A stretch of DNA of 64,000 nucleotides from Paraburkholderia piptadeniae (GCF_900007165.1 NZ_CYGY02000064.1:91145-155144); one strand, 5' to 3'. Positions 42,415 through 52,045 are shown, counted from the stretch's first letter. Translations and numbers: made by a program. The notes: a model not told the origin generated them from the letters alone.

Positions 42415-43389
42415 GTGACTGATGTGGCAGCGTTCTCTTTCGACAAACTGGTGATTTTCGGCGTCGGGCTGATCGGCGGCTCGCTCGCTCGCGCGCTGCG
42501 CGAGCGCGCCGACGTGGGCGGCGAGCGCCGCGTGATCGGCGTGGGGCGCACGGCGGCATCGACGCAACGCGCGCTGGAGCTGGGCGTGATCGATGCGAGC
42601 TCAGCGCTTGCCGATGACGCCGCGCTGCGCGACGCGCTAAAGGGCGCCGATCTGGTTCTGCTCGCGGCGCCCGTCGCGCAGACGCAGCCTCTGCTCGAAC
42701 GCATCGCGCCGTTTCTCGATCCGTCGACGATCGTCACCGACGCCGGCAGCACGAAGTCCGATGTCGTCGCTGCGGCGCGCGCGGCGCTGGGCGAGCGCAT
42801 CGGCCAGTTCGTGCCCGGGCATCCAATCGCGGGCCGCGAATCGAGCGGCGTCGATGCGGCGCTGCCTGACCTGTACGTGAACCGCAACGTCGTGCTGTGC
42901 GCGTTGCCGGAGAATGCGCCGGCGTCGGTCGAGCGCGTAGTCGCCATGTGGCGCGCGACGGGGGCGAGTGTGCACGCGATGTCGCCTGCGCAGCACGACT
43001 GCGTGTTCGCGTCGGTCAGCCATTTGCCACACGTGTTGTCGTTCGCGCTCGTCGAGCAGATTCTCAACTCGCCCGACGCCGCGCTCAAGTTCTCGTTCGC
43101 GGCGGGCGGATTCCGCGACTTCACCCGGATTGCCGCGTCGAGCCCGGAAATGTGGCGCGACGTGTGCGTGGCGAACCGCGCGGCGCTGCTCGACGAACTC
43201 GACGCCTATACGGCCGTGCTGGCGCGTCTGCGCGCGGCGATCGAAGCCGGCGACGGCGCGACGCTCGAAGCCGTGTTCGCACGCTCGCGCTCGGCACGCA
43301 GCGAGTGGCAGGAACGCGCGGCGTCGTCGCAACAAGCGTCGCGGCAGCCGTCGCCCGCGCGCTCCGCAACCGACGACGCGTCGAAATAA
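42415..43389 (+). CDS. tyrA: Prephenate dehydrogenase
   Basis: 324 residues; NAD-dependent oxidative decarboxylation of prephenate toward tyrosine. The Rossmann motif LVIFGVGLIGGSLA opens the protein, followed by TDAGSTKSDV, PGHPIAGRESSGV and the helical dimerisation half with SHLPHVLSFAL. The most upstream credible start is GTG 42415, right after the hairpin; a second GTG is at 42424. A Ser/Ala-rich tail ends it. It is 18 bp before aroA. Confidence 0.94.
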   Translation: MTDVAAFSFDKLVIFGVGLIGGSLARALRERADVGGERRVIGVGRTAASTQRALELGVIDASSALADDAALRDALKGADLVLLAAPVAQTQPLLERIAPFLDPSTIVTDAGSTKSDVVAAARAALGERIGQFVPGHPIAGRESSGVDAALPDLYVNRNVVLCALPENAPASVERVVAMWRATGASVHAMSPAQHDCVFASVSHLPHVLSFALVEQILNSPDAALKFSFAAGGFRDFTRIAASSPEMWRDVCVANRAALLDELDAYTAVLARLRAAIEAGDGATLEAVFARSRSARSEWQERAASSQQASRQPSPARSATDDASK

Positions 43390-43407
43390 CTGGACACTGG
43401 AATTCAT

Positions 43408-44712
43408 ATGGAACATCTCGATCTCGGACCATTTTCCCGTGCGTCCGGCACGGTCCGTCTGCCCGGCTCGAAGAGCATTTCGAACCGTGTGCTGCTGCTC
43501 GCGGCGTTGGCCGAGGGCGAGACGACGATCACGAATCTGCTCGATTCCGACGACACGCGCGTGATGCTCGACGCGCTCGAAAAGCTCGGCGCGAAGCTCA
43601 AGCGCGACGGCGACACCTGCGTCGTCACGGGCACGCGCGGCGCGCTGCCGGCGGCGCGCGCCGATCTGTTCCTCGGCAACGCGGGCACGGCCGTGCGGCC
43701 GCTGACGGCGGCGCTCGCGGTAAACGGCGGCGATTACCGCATTCACGGCGTGCCGCGCATGCACGAGCGGCCGATCGGCGATCTGGTCGACGGGCTGCGT
43801 CAGATCGGCGCGAAGATCGATTATGAAGAGAACGAAGGCTTTCCGCCGCTGCGCATCCGACCGGGGCAAATCTCCGTCGACGCGCCGATCCGCGTGCGCG
43901 GCGACGTGTCGAGCCAGTTCCTGACGGCGCTGCTGATGGCGCTGCCGCTTGTCAGGACGGCAAGCGGCGAGACGATCGTCGAAGTGGCGGGCGAACTGAT
44001 TTCGAAGCCCTATATCGAGATCACGATTGCACTGATGGCCCGCTTCGGCATCAAAGTCGAGCGGCTCGGCTGGGAACGCTTCACGATTCCGAACGGTGTG
44101 CGCTATCAGTCGCCGGGCAAGATCATGGTGGAGGGCGATGCGTCGTCGGCGTCGTACTTCCTCGCGGCGGGCGCGTTGGGCGGCGGGCCGCTGCGCGTCG
44201 AAGGCGTGGGCCGCGCGAGCATCCAGGGCGACGTCGGCTTCGCGACGGCGCTGACGAAGATGGGCGCGAACGTAACGATGGGCGACGACTGGATCGAGGT
44301 GCGCGGCGTCGGCAACGACCACGGCAAGCTCGATCCGATCGACATGGACTTCAACCTGATTCCTGACGCGGCCATGACGATCGCGGTGGCGGCGCTGTTT
44401 GCCGACGGCACGTCGACGCTGCGCAATATCGCGAGCTGGCGCGTGAAGGAAACCGACCGGATCGCCGCGATGGCGACGGAATTGCGCAAGGTCGGCGCGA
44501 AGGTGCAGGAGGGCGAGGATTTTCTCGTCGTCACGCCGCCCGAAAAACTGACGCCGAACGCCGCAATCGACACCTACGACGATCACCGGATGGCGATGTG
44601 CTTCTCGCTGGTGAGCCTGGGCGGCGTGCCGGTGCGGATCAACGACCCGAAGTGCGTCGGCAAGACGTTCCCCGATTATTTCGAGCGCTTCCTTGCGCTC
44701 GCTCAACCCTGA
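43408..44712 (+). CDS. aroA: 3-phosphoshikimate 1-carboxyvinyltransferase (EPSP synthase)
   Basis: 434 residues, the sixth step of the shikimate pathway. LPGSKSISNRVLLLAAL, LFLGNAGTAVRPLTAAL and the shikimate-phosphate-binding GDASSASYFLAAGAL are visible. The LGNAGTA loop is that of class I enzymes, which are normally glyphosate-sensitive. Length is normal. It is followed by a small hairpin and then cmk. Confidence 0.97.
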   Translation: MEHLDLGPFSRASGTVRLPGSKSISNRVLLLAALAEGETTITNLLDSDDTRVMLDALEKLGAKLKRDGDTCVVTGTRGALPAARADLFLGNAGTAVRPLTAALAVNGGDYRIHGVPRMHERPIGDLVDGLRQIGAKIDYEENEGFPPLRIRPGQISVDAPIRVRGDVSSQFLTALLMALPLVRTASGETIVEVAGELISKPYIEITIALMARFGIKVERLGWERFTIPNGVRYQSPGKIMVEGDASSASYFLAAGALGGGPLRVEGVGRASIQGDVGFATALTKMGANVTMGDDWIEVRGVGNDHGKLDPIDMDFNLIPDAAMTIAVAALFADGTSTLRNIASWRVKETDRIAAMATELRKVGAKVQEGEDFLVVTPPEKLTPNAAIDTYDDHRMAMCFSLVSLGGVPVRINDPKCVGKTFPDYFERFLALAQP

Positions 44713-44734
44713 CCCTCGCATTGACAACATCCGC

Positions 44735-44752
44735 CGCCCGTTTCGACGGGCG
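44735..44752 (+). other. UUCG-loop hairpin between aroA and cmk
   Basis: CGCCCGT, loop TTCG, ACGGGCG form a very stable 7-bp hairpin. The following ACTTTCT is a poor U-tract, so it is more likely a weak terminator or a processing/stability element than a strong stop. Confidence 0.5.
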
Positions 44753-44761
44753 ACTTTCTAG

Positions 44762-45448
44762 ATGAAATCGACTCGTCCCTTTCACCAGACGCCCGTCATC
44801 ACGATCGACGGCCCGACCGCATCCGGCAAAGGCACGGTGGCCGCGCTGGTAGCCGCCGAACTCGGCTTCCACCTGCTGGACAGCGGCGCGCTGTACCGGC
44901 TCGCGGCGCTCGCCAGCGTGCGCTACAACATCGCCGCCGCTGACGCCGAGGCGCTTGCAAAACTGGTCGGCGATCTCCATATCACGTTTCGCGAGGGCAT
45001 CGCGCAACTGGACGGCGTCGACGTGTCGACGGAAATCCGCGCCGAGGAAATCGGCAACCGGGCGTCGGCGATTGCCGTCCACGCACCCGTCAGGGCCGCG
45101 CTGGTGGCCCGTCAACGGGCTTTTCGCAAGCAGCCCGGCCTGGTCGCGGATGGCCGCGACATGGGCACTGTGATCTTTCCTGACGGCTTGCTGAAGGTGT
45201 TTTTGACGGCCAGCGTCGAGGCGCGCGCGGCCCGTCGGCATAAGCAATTGATCCAAAAAGGTTTTTCTGCTAATATGGATGACTTGCTTCGGGATTTGCG
45301 TGAACGCGACGAGCGCGATAGCAAGCGCGAAGCCGCGCCGCTCAAGCCCGCAGCCGATGCGCAGTTGCTCGATACCTCGGCACTGTCGATCGACCAGGCG
45401 GTCGAACAGGTGGTGCAATGGTACCGGGCGCTGGCTCCGCAGAACTGA
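44762..45448 (+). CDS. cmk: Cytidylate kinase
   Basis: 228 residues; phosphorylates CMP and dCMP with ATP. The P-loop ITIDGPTASGKGTVAA, LDSGALYR and VADGRDMGTVIFPDG are family signatures. Length fits. The aroA-cmk-rpsA-ihfB order is conserved with E. coli. No strong ribosome site precedes the ATG. Confidence 0.97.
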   Translation: MKSTRPFHQTPVITIDGPTASGKGTVAALVAAELGFHLLDSGALYRLAALASVRYNIAAADAEALAKLVGDLHITFREGIAQLDGVDVSTEIRAEEIGNRASAIAVHAPVRAALVARQRAFRKQPGLVADGRDMGTVIFPDGLLKVFLTASVEARAARRHKQLIQKGFSANMDDLLRDLRERDERDSKREAAPLKPAADAQLLDTSALSIDQAVEQVVQWYRALAPQN

Positions 45449-45627
45449 ATGCGGAAGCTCGCATCGAAGTTGTTTTTGTTGTCGAGTAGGTGCTTTGCCG
45501 CTGAGTGTGAACGAAGCGCGAAGCGATTGTTTAACCCTTAACCCCGTATGGCTTTCGCTCCTTTGCCGTAGTGCTGAACCATGGTGGTTCACCTGACGCT
45601 GCGAAAACCATGCAAATTCAGATTTTT

Positions 45628-47340
45628 ATGTCCGACCTGCAAACCTCTACCCCGAATACCGAATCTTTTGCGGCTCTGTTCGAAGAGTCGCTGACCAAGC
45701 AGGACATGCGCGCTGGCGAAGTGATCTCCGCCGAAGTCGTGCGCGTCGACCACAACTTCGTCGTTGTGAACGCTGGTCTCAAGTCCGAAGCCTACATCCC
45801 GCTCGAAGAGTTCCTGAATGACGCGGGCGAGGTAGAAGTGCAGGCGGGCGACTTCGTTTCCGTCGCGATCGATGCGCTGGAAAACGGCTATGGCGACACG
45901 ATCCTGTCGCGTGACAAGGCGAAGCGTCTGGCTTCGTGGCTGTCGCTGGAAAAGGCCCTCGACAACAACGAACTCGTGACGGGCACGATCACGGGCAAGG
46001 TCAAGGGCGGCATGACCGTCATGGTCAACGGCATCCGTGCGTTCCTGCCGGGCTCGCTGGTCGACACGCGCCCCGTCAAGGACACGACGCCGTACGAAGG
46101 CAAGACGCTGGAATTCCGCGTCATCAAGCTGGACCGGAAGCGCAACAACGTCGTGCTGTCGCGCCGCGCCGTCATCGAGGCGACGCAAGGCGAAGAGCGC
46201 GCAAAGCTGCTCGAGACGCTGAAGGAAGGCGCGATCGTCGAAGGCGTGGTCAAGAACATCACCGACTACGGCGCGTTCGTGGACCTCGGCGGTATCGACG
46301 GCCTGCTGCACATCACCGACATCGCATGGCGTCGCGTGCGTCACCCGAGCGAAGTGCTGTCGGTTGGCCAGGAAGTCACCGCGAAGATCCTCAAGTTCGA
46401 CCAGGAAAAGAACCGCGTTTCGCTCGGCATCAAGCAACTGGGCGACGATCCGTGGGAAGGCATCTCGCGCCGCTACCCGTCGGGCACGCGTCTGTTCGGC
46501 AAGGTCACGAACATCACCGACTACGGTGCGTTCGTTGAAGTCGAATCGGGCATCGAAGGCCTCGTCCACGTGTCGGAAATGGACTGGACCAACAAGAACG
46601 TTGCGCCGTCGAAGGTTGTCCAGCTGGGCGACGAAGTCGAAGTCATGGTTCTCGAGATCGACGAAGACCGCCGCCGTATCAGCCTCGGCATGAAGCAGTG
46701 CAAGCCGAATCCGTGGGACGACTTCAGTCGCAACTTCAAGAAGGGCGACAAGATCCAGGGCGCCATCAAGTCGATCACCGACTTCGGCGTGTTCATCGGT
46801 CTGCCTGGCGGCATCGATGGTCTGGTTCACCTGTCGGACCTGTCGTGGAGCGAAACGGGCGAAGAAGCTGTTCGCAAGTACAAGAAGGGCGACGAAGTGG
46901 AAGCGATCGTTCTCGGCATCGACGTCGAGAAGGAACGCATTTCGCTGGGCATCAAGCAGCTCGAAGGCGACCCGTTCAGCAACTTCGTTGCAATGAACGA
47001 CAAGGGTTCGATCGTCGACGGCACGGTCAAGTCGGTTGACGCGAAGGGCGCTGTGGTTCAGCTGACGGCTGACGTCGAAGGCTACCTGCGCGCTTCGGAA
47101 ATCGCGCAAGACCGCGTGGAAGACGCTCGCAACGTGCTGAAGGACGGCGACAAGGTCAATGCGATGATCATCAACATCGACCGCAAGTCGCGCGGCATCA
47201 ACCTGTCGATCAAGGCGAAGGACTCGGCTGAGCAGCAGGAAGCCATGCGCGGCCTGCAAGCTGACAGCAGCTCGGCAGCAAGCGGCACGACGAACCTCGG
47301 CGCGCTGCTGAAGGCCAAGCTCGACGGCCAGAACCAGTAA
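45628..47340 (+). CDS. rpsA: 30S ribosomal protein S1
   Basis: 570 residues with six S1 RNA-binding repeats; the later ones contain the NITDYGAFV or SITDFGVFI core followed by GLVHVSE or GLVHLSD. S1 helps mRNA load on the small subunit. The start at 45628 (MSDLQTSTPN) is conventional, although ATG 45610 is in frame. There is no Shine-Dalgarno, only an AU-rich leader, as known for rpsA of other proteobacteria, where S1 controls its own translation. Codon use looks strongly biased. Confidence 0.97.
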   Translation: MSDLQTSTPNTESFAALFEESLTKQDMRAGEVISAEVVRVDHNFVVVNAGLKSEAYIPLEEFLNDAGEVEVQAGDFVSVAIDALENGYGDTILSRDKAKRLASWLSLEKALDNNELVTGTITGKVKGGMTVMVNGIRAFLPGSLVDTRPVKDTTPYEGKTLEFRVIKLDRKRNNVVLSRRAVIEATQGEERAKLLETLKEGAIVEGVVKNITDYGAFVDLGGIDGLLHITDIAWRRVRHPSEVLSVGQEVTAKILKFDQEKNRVSLGIKQLGDDPWEGISRRYPSGTRLFGKVTNITDYGAFVEVESGIEGLVHVSEMDWTNKNVAPSKVVQLGDEVEVMVLEIDEDRRRISLGMKQCKPNPWDDFSRNFKKGDKIQGAIKSITDFGVFIGLPGGIDGLVHLSDLSWSETGEEAVRKYKKGDEVEAIVLGIDVEKERISLGIKQLEGDPFSNFVAMNDKGSIVDGTVKSVDAKGAVVQLTADVEGYLRASEIAQDRVEDARNVLKDGDKVNAMIINIDRKSRGINLSIKAKDSAEQQEAMRGLQADSSSAASGTTNLGALLKAKLDGQNQ

Positions 47341-47362
47341 GACTTAAGGGGTCTGCTGCAGT

Positions 47363-47686
47363 ATGACCAAATCGGAATTGGTCGCCCAGCTGGCTACGCG
47401 ATTTCCGCAACTTGTCCTCAAGGATGCGGATTTCGCGGTGAAGACGATGCTCGATGCGATGTCGGACGCTCTGGCCAACGGCCATCGCATCGAAATTCGC
47501 GGCTTCGGCAGCTTCGGCCTCAACCGTCGTCCATCCCGCGTCGGGCGCAACCCGAAGTCGGGCGAAAAGGTGTTGGTGCCTGAGAAGCACGTGCCACACT
47601 TCAAGCCTGGCAAAGAGTTGCGTGAACGCGTCGATCGTCGCGCGGGCGAGCCTCTGAAAGACGAAGCGCCGGATGACGACCTTTGA
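47363..47686 (+). CDS. ihfB: Integration host factor subunit beta
   Basis: A 107-residue nucleoid protein that bends DNA as a heterodimer with IhfA. MTKSELVAQLATRFPQL, then IEIRGFGSFGL and the DNA-intercalating loop GRNPKSGEKV are typical of IhfB. Twelve or so extra acidic residues at the C-terminus (DEAPDDDL) are seen in related betaproteobacteria. It follows rpsA by 22 bp and has a terminator behind it. Confidence 0.96.
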   Translation: MTKSELVAQLATRFPQLVLKDADFAVKTMLDAMSDALANGHRIEIRGFGSFGLNRRPSRVGRNPKSGEKVLVPEKHVPHFKPGKELRERVDRRAGEPLKDEAPDDDL

Positions 47687-47755
47687 GCCGGCCGTATGCA
47701 AGTATGCAGCTCGCGTTGAAGTTCGCCGGTGGCCACGCCAGTCGGCATTGACCAG

Positions 47756-47784
47756 AAAAAGCGCCTTTGGGCGCTTTTTTTTCG
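47756..47784 (+). terminator. Terminator after ihfB
   Basis: AAAAAGCGCC, loop TTTG, GGCGC and then T8. It is a textbook intrinsic terminator 70 bp after the ihfB stop, closing the serC-ihfB series. Confidence 0.92.
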
Positions 47785-47985
47785 CCCGTCGGTTTGAGGG
47801 TGCCGGGTCTGGAACGTGGACTGCATCCATTCCCTAAACGACAGCGAGGCATCACGATCCGCACGCTTGTGCCAGTCGCCATGGCGTTCATTTACAATAC
47901 GGGTCACTTCGGCGCGGGCACACACCGTGGCGCGACGCGTCATCTGGCCGGCGTCCTCCCGCAACTGCCGTCAAGAGATCACTAC

Positions 47986-48279
47986 ATGAAATTTATCGTC
48001 TGGCTGATTCGCGTGCTGGTGTTCGTGCTGCTGCTGGTGCTTGCACTGTCCAATACGCAGAGCGCTACGCTGAATTTCCTCGCCGGATATTCGTGGCAGG
48101 CGCCCTTGATCCTGATCGGACTGGCGTTCTTCGTGGTGGGCCTGCTGGCCGGCCTGGTGTCGTCATTGCCGGCGATGTTCCGCTTGCGGATGGAAAACGG
48201 CCGGCTCAAGCGTGAACTGCGCGTGGCGCGCGAAACGCCCGTCGCCGTCGAAGAGCCGCCGATGCCGCCGCTCATCTAG
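47986..48279 (+). CDS. lapA: LapA-domain inner membrane protein
   Basis: 97 residues with two hydrophobic helices (IVWLIRVLVFVLLLVLALS and LILIGLAFFVVGLLAGLV) and a basic cytoplasmic tail, the DUF1049/LapA pattern. LapA partners LapB in controlling lipopolysaccharide assembly. AGAGA lies near the ATG. LapB starts 53 bp later. Confidence 0.92.
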   Translation: MKFIVWLIRVLVFVLLLVLALSNTQSATLNFLAGYSWQAPLILIGLAFFVVGLLAGLVSSLPAMFRLRMENGRLKRELRVARETPVAVEEPPMPPLI

Positions 48280-48332
48280 CCCTTACACGCCGCGTGCACC
48301 ACGCGGCCTCTTTCGCACTCCCGCACATTCGC

Positions 48333-49508
48333 ATGGATCTAGACCTCTGGTGGCTGCTCGTCATACCCGTCGCGTTCGCGTTCGGTTGGGTAGCCGCGCG
48401 TTATGACCTCAAGGCGCTGCTTTCCGAAAGCGCCAATTTGCCGCGTTCCTATTTTCGCGGACTCAACTTTCTGTTGAACGAACAGCCGGACCAGGCGATC
48501 GACGCGTTCATCGAAGTCGTCAAGCTCGACCCGGAAACGGTCGAATTGCACTTCGCGCTGGGCAATCTGTTCCGCCGTCGCGGCGAAACCGACCGGGCGA
48601 TCCGCGTGCATCAGAACCTGTTGAACCGGGCCGATCTGCCCGTCACCGAGCGCGATCATGCGTTGTACGAACTGGGCCAGGACTTCCTGAAGGCCGGCCT
48701 GCTGGATCGCGCGGAAGAGACGTTCAAGGCGCTGCAGTCGGGCGACTATGCGCTAGGCGCGCAACGTGCTCTGTTGACGATCTATCAGATCGAAAAGGAC
48801 TGGATCAAATCGATCGACACGGCGCGCCGGCTCGAAACGATGGGCGCCGAGTCGCTCGACAAGGAAATCGGCCATTTTCACTGCGAGCTCGCGCAGGAAG
48901 CGCTGCAGCAGAAGAAGCCCGATGAAGCGCGGCGTCAGCTGGAACTCGCGTTGAAGGCGCATCCGCAGAACGTGCGCGCGACGATTCTGTTCGGCGACGT
49001 CGACGCGGCGGCCGGCCATCACGACAAGGCGATCGTCCAGTGGCGGCGCGTCGAGGAGCAGAATCCCGCGTATCTGCCGCTCGTCGCCGAGAAGGTCATG
49101 AAGGCCTACGAAACGCTCGGCCGGCAGGAAGAGGGCGCAGACCTGCTGACGACGTGGGTCGACGGCTATCCGTCGAACGATCTGCTCGACGTCGCGTACC
49201 AGTACGTGTCGGCGTTGCGCGGCCCGGAGGCGGCGCATGCGCTCGCGCGCACGCAGATGCAGAAGTCGCCGAATCTGGCGGGCATGACGCGCTTGCTCGA
49301 AGCGCAACAGGCGGTGGCCGAAGAGCCGCGCCGCAGCGAACTGGAACTGATGCGCACGCTGATCCGTCAGCGGACCAAGAATCTGCCACGGTACACGTGC
49401 CAGAATTGCGGCTTCCGGGCGCGGCTGTTCTATTGGCAGTGTCCGGGCTGCAGTGGTTGGGAAACCTATGCGCCGCGCCGCGTCGAGCCGATCACGGCGT
49501 CGAGCTGA
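48333..49508 (+). CDS. lapB: Lipopolysaccharide assembly protein B
   Basis: 391 residues. An N-terminal membrane anchor (LWWLLVIPVAFAFGWVAARY) is followed by about nine TPR units, such as AIDAFIEVVKLDPETVELHF. A C-terminal rubredoxin-like zinc domain has CQNCGF and CPGCSGW. LapB acts with LapC/FtsH to set LpxC levels and so the amount of lipid A made. Neighbours ugd, hldA and hldD also serve LPS. Confidence 0.95.
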   Translation: MDLDLWWLLVIPVAFAFGWVAARYDLKALLSESANLPRSYFRGLNFLLNEQPDQAIDAFIEVVKLDPETVELHFALGNLFRRRGETDRAIRVHQNLLNRADLPVTERDHALYELGQDFLKAGLLDRAEETFKALQSGDYALGAQRALLTIYQIEKDWIKSIDTARRLETMGAESLDKEIGHFHCELAQEALQQKKPDEARRQLELALKAHPQNVRATILFGDVDAAAGHHDKAIVQWRRVEEQNPAYLPLVAEKVMKAYETLGRQEEGADLLTTWVDGYPSNDLLDVAYQYVSALRGPEAAHALARTQMQKSPNLAGMTRLLEAQQAVAEEPRRSELELMRTLIRQRTKNLPRYTCQNCGFRARLFYWQCPGCSGWETYAPRRVEPITASS

Positions 49509-49598
49509 CATGCGTCGCGAGCGCGTCAGCGCGGACAGCGGCCATCGCGCAGCACTGAAGTTTCAAACTTTGAACCGGCATCACCTACCGGAAAGCGT

Positions 49599-51011
49599 AT
49601 GAAAATCACCATTATCGGCACGGGTTACGTAGGTCTCGTCACGGGCGCATGTCTTGCCGAGGTCGGCAACGACGTTTTCTGTCTGGACGTGGACCCACGC
49701 AAGATCGAAATCCTGAATAACGGCGGCATGCCGATTCACGAGCCGGGTCTGCAAGAGATCATCGCGCGTTCGCGCGCGGCGGGACGCATCACGTTTTCGA
49801 CGGATGTCGAGGCGAGCGTCGCGCACGGCGAGGTCCAGTTCATCGCGGTGGGCACGCCGCCCGACGAGGACGGTTCCGCCGACCTGCAATACGTGCTCGA
49901 AGCGGCGCGCAATATCGGCCGCACGATGAACAGCTTCAAGGTGATCGTCGACAAGTCGACGGTGCCCGTCGGCACCGCGCAGCGTGTGCGTGCCGTTATC
50001 GAAGAAGAGCTGCAGAAGCGCGGTCTCGCGGGCAGCGCGCAGCACCGCTTCTCGATCGTTTCGAACCCGGAATTCCTCAAAGAGGGCGCGGCCGTCGATG
50101 ACTTCATGCGCCCCGACCGCATCGTGGTCGGCATCGACAACGATGCGGACGGCAACAAGGCGCGCGAAAAGATGCGCCGCCTCTACGCGCCGTTCAACCG
50201 CAACCACGACCGCACGCTGTACATGGACGTGCGCTCGGCGGAATTCACGAAATACGCGGCCAACGCGATGCTTGCCACGCGCATCTCGTTCATGAACGAG
50301 ATGGCGAATCTGGCCGACACGGTCGGCGCGGACATCGAAGCCGTGCGCCACGGCATCGGCTCGGACCCGCGCATCGGCTATCACTTCCTGTATGCGGGCG
50401 TCGGCTACGGCGGCTCGTGCTTCCCGAAGGACGTGCAGGCGCTGATCCGCACGGGCAACGAGATGGGGCACAATCTGCGCATTCTGGAAGCCGTCGAGGA
50501 GGTGAACCACGAGCAGAAGGAAGTGCTCGTGCGCAAGATCACGGCCGCACTCGGCGACGATCTGAGCGGCCGCACGTTCGCCGTATGGGGCCTGTCGTTC
50601 AAGCCGAACACCGACGACATGCGCGAGGCGCCGAGCCGCCGCGTGATCGCGCAACTGCTCGCGCGCGGCGCGACGGTGCACGCGTACGACCCCGTCGCGA
50701 CGACGGAAGCGAAGCGCGTCTTCGCGCTCGACCTCGCCGGAGTACCCGACCAGCAGGCGCGCCTGCACTTCACGAGCACGCAGGACGAGACGCTGGCGGG
50801 CGCCGATGCACTCGTCATCGTCACGGAATGGAAGGAATTCAAGAGCCCGGACTTCGTGCATATGAAGGCCGAACTGAAGACGCCGTTGATCTTCGACGGC
50901 CGCAATCTGTATGAACCTGACGCGATGGCCGAACTCGGCATCGACTATCACTCGATTGGACGTCCGTATGCACGACCCGCTGAATCTACATCCGACTCCG
51001 ACCGTACCTGA
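49599..51011 (+). CDS. ugd: UDP-glucose 6-dehydrogenase
   Basis: 470 residues; oxidises UDP-glucose to UDP-glucuronate for exopolysaccharide or for aminoarabinose modification of lipid A. ITIIGTGYVGLVTGACLAE (NAD site), the PVGTAQRVR region, EFLKEGAAVDDFM and the catalytic cysteine in GYGGSCFPKDV are visible. The 3' end overlaps hldA by 44 bp in another frame. GGAAAG is close to the ATG. Confidence 0.96.
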   Translation: MKITIIGTGYVGLVTGACLAEVGNDVFCLDVDPRKIEILNNGGMPIHEPGLQEIIARSRAAGRITFSTDVEASVAHGEVQFIAVGTPPDEDGSADLQYVLEAARNIGRTMNSFKVIVDKSTVPVGTAQRVRAVIEEELQKRGLAGSAQHRFSIVSNPEFLKEGAAVDDFMRPDRIVVGIDNDADGNKAREKMRRLYAPFNRNHDRTLYMDVRSAEFTKYAANAMLATRISFMNEMANLADTVGADIEAVRHGIGSDPRIGYHFLYAGVGYGGSCFPKDVQALIRTGNEMGHNLRILEAVEEVNHEQKEVLVRKITAALGDDLSGRTFAVWGLSFKPNTDDMREAPSRRVIAQLLARGATVHAYDPVATTEAKRVFALDLAGVPDQQARLHFTSTQDETLAGADALVIVTEWKEFKSPDFVHMKAELKTPLIFDGRNLYEPDAMAELGIDYHSIGRPYARPAESTSDSDRT

Positions 51012-51966
51012 AGGCGCGGCGCTCGCACCCGAGGTGGGCATCGTCGCGCGCGAGCGCCTCGCGGCGGCGCGCGTGCTGGTTGTCGGCGATGTGATGCTGG
51101 ACCGTTACTGGTTCGGCGACGTCAATCGCATTTCACCGGAGGCGCCCGTTCCCGTGGTGCTCGTGCAGAAGCAGGAAGACCGTCTGGGCGGCGCGGCGAA
51201 CGTCGCGCGCAACGCCGCGGCGCTTGGCGCGCAGGCAGGCTTGCTGTGCGTCGTCGGCCACGACGAGCCGGGCGAGCGCGTCGTGCAACTGCTCGGCGAT
51301 AGCGGCGTCGCACCGCATCTGGAGCGCGACCCCGAGTTGCCGACGACGATCAAGCTGCGCGTGCTGTCGCGTCAGCAGCAGCTTCTGCGCGTCGACTTCG
51401 AAAGGGCGCCCGCGCACGAAGCGCTGCTCGCGGGCCTCGCGCGCTACGACGCGCTGCTGCCGACGCACGACGTGATCCTGATGTCGGACTACGCGAAGGG
51501 CGGTCTCACGCACGTCACGAAGATGATCGAGAAGGCGCGCGCGGCAGGCAAGCCGGTGCTGGTCGATCCGAAGGGCGACGACTGGGAGCGCTATCGCGGC
51601 GCGACGCTGATCACGCCGAACCGCGCAGAACTGCGCGAGGTGGTCGGGCAGTGGAAGTCGGAAGCCGATCTGCTCGCGCGCGTGACGAAGCTGCGCGCCG
51701 AACTGGAGCTGAAGGCGCTGCTGCTCACGCGCTCCGAAGAAGGCATGACGCTCTTCTCCGACGAAGGCATTCTGCACGCATCGGCTGTAGCTCGCGAAGT
51801 GTATGATGTGTCGGGCGCGGGCGATACCGTGATCGCGACGCTCGCCGTGATGATCGGCGCGGGCCTGCCGCTCGACGAAGCCGTCACACTCGCGAATCGA
51901 GCAGCGGGCATCGTGGTCGCCAAGCTCGGCACAGCCACCGTCGACTACGACGAACTCTTTCATTGA
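50968..51966 (+). CDS. hldA: D-glycero-beta-D-manno-heptose-7-phosphate kinase
   Basis: A 332-residue PfkB/ribokinase-type kinase making heptose bisphosphate for LPS inner core. VLVVGDVMLDRYWFGDV, LGGAANVARNAAALGA, DPKGDDWERYRGA and the catalytic DVSGAGDTVIATLA are the RfaE domain I signatures. It lacks the adenylyltransferase half of E. coli HldE, as is usual in betaproteobacteria, where hldC is separate. ATG 50968 lies inside ugd. Confidence 0.93.
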   Translation: MHDPLNLHPTPTVPEGAALAPEVGIVARERLAAARVLVVGDVMLDRYWFGDVNRISPEAPVPVVLVQKQEDRLGGAANVARNAAALGAQAGLLCVVGHDEPGERVVQLLGDSGVAPHLERDPELPTTIKLRVLSRQQQLLRVDFERAPAHEALLAGLARYDALLPTHDVILMSDYAKGGLTHVTKMIEKARAAGKPVLVDPKGDDWERYRGATLITPNRAELREVVGQWKSEADLLARVTKLRAELELKALLLTRSEEGMTLFSDEGILHASAVAREVYDVSGAGDTVIATLAVMIGAGLPLDEAVTLANRAAGIVVAKLGTATVDYDELFH

Positions 51967-52045
51967 TGTCGCCGCGCGCCGGCTCATGCAGCGCGGCGCG
52001 CAGCTCATCTCCGCATCCGTTGACTCTCATCTCATCAGGACGACC

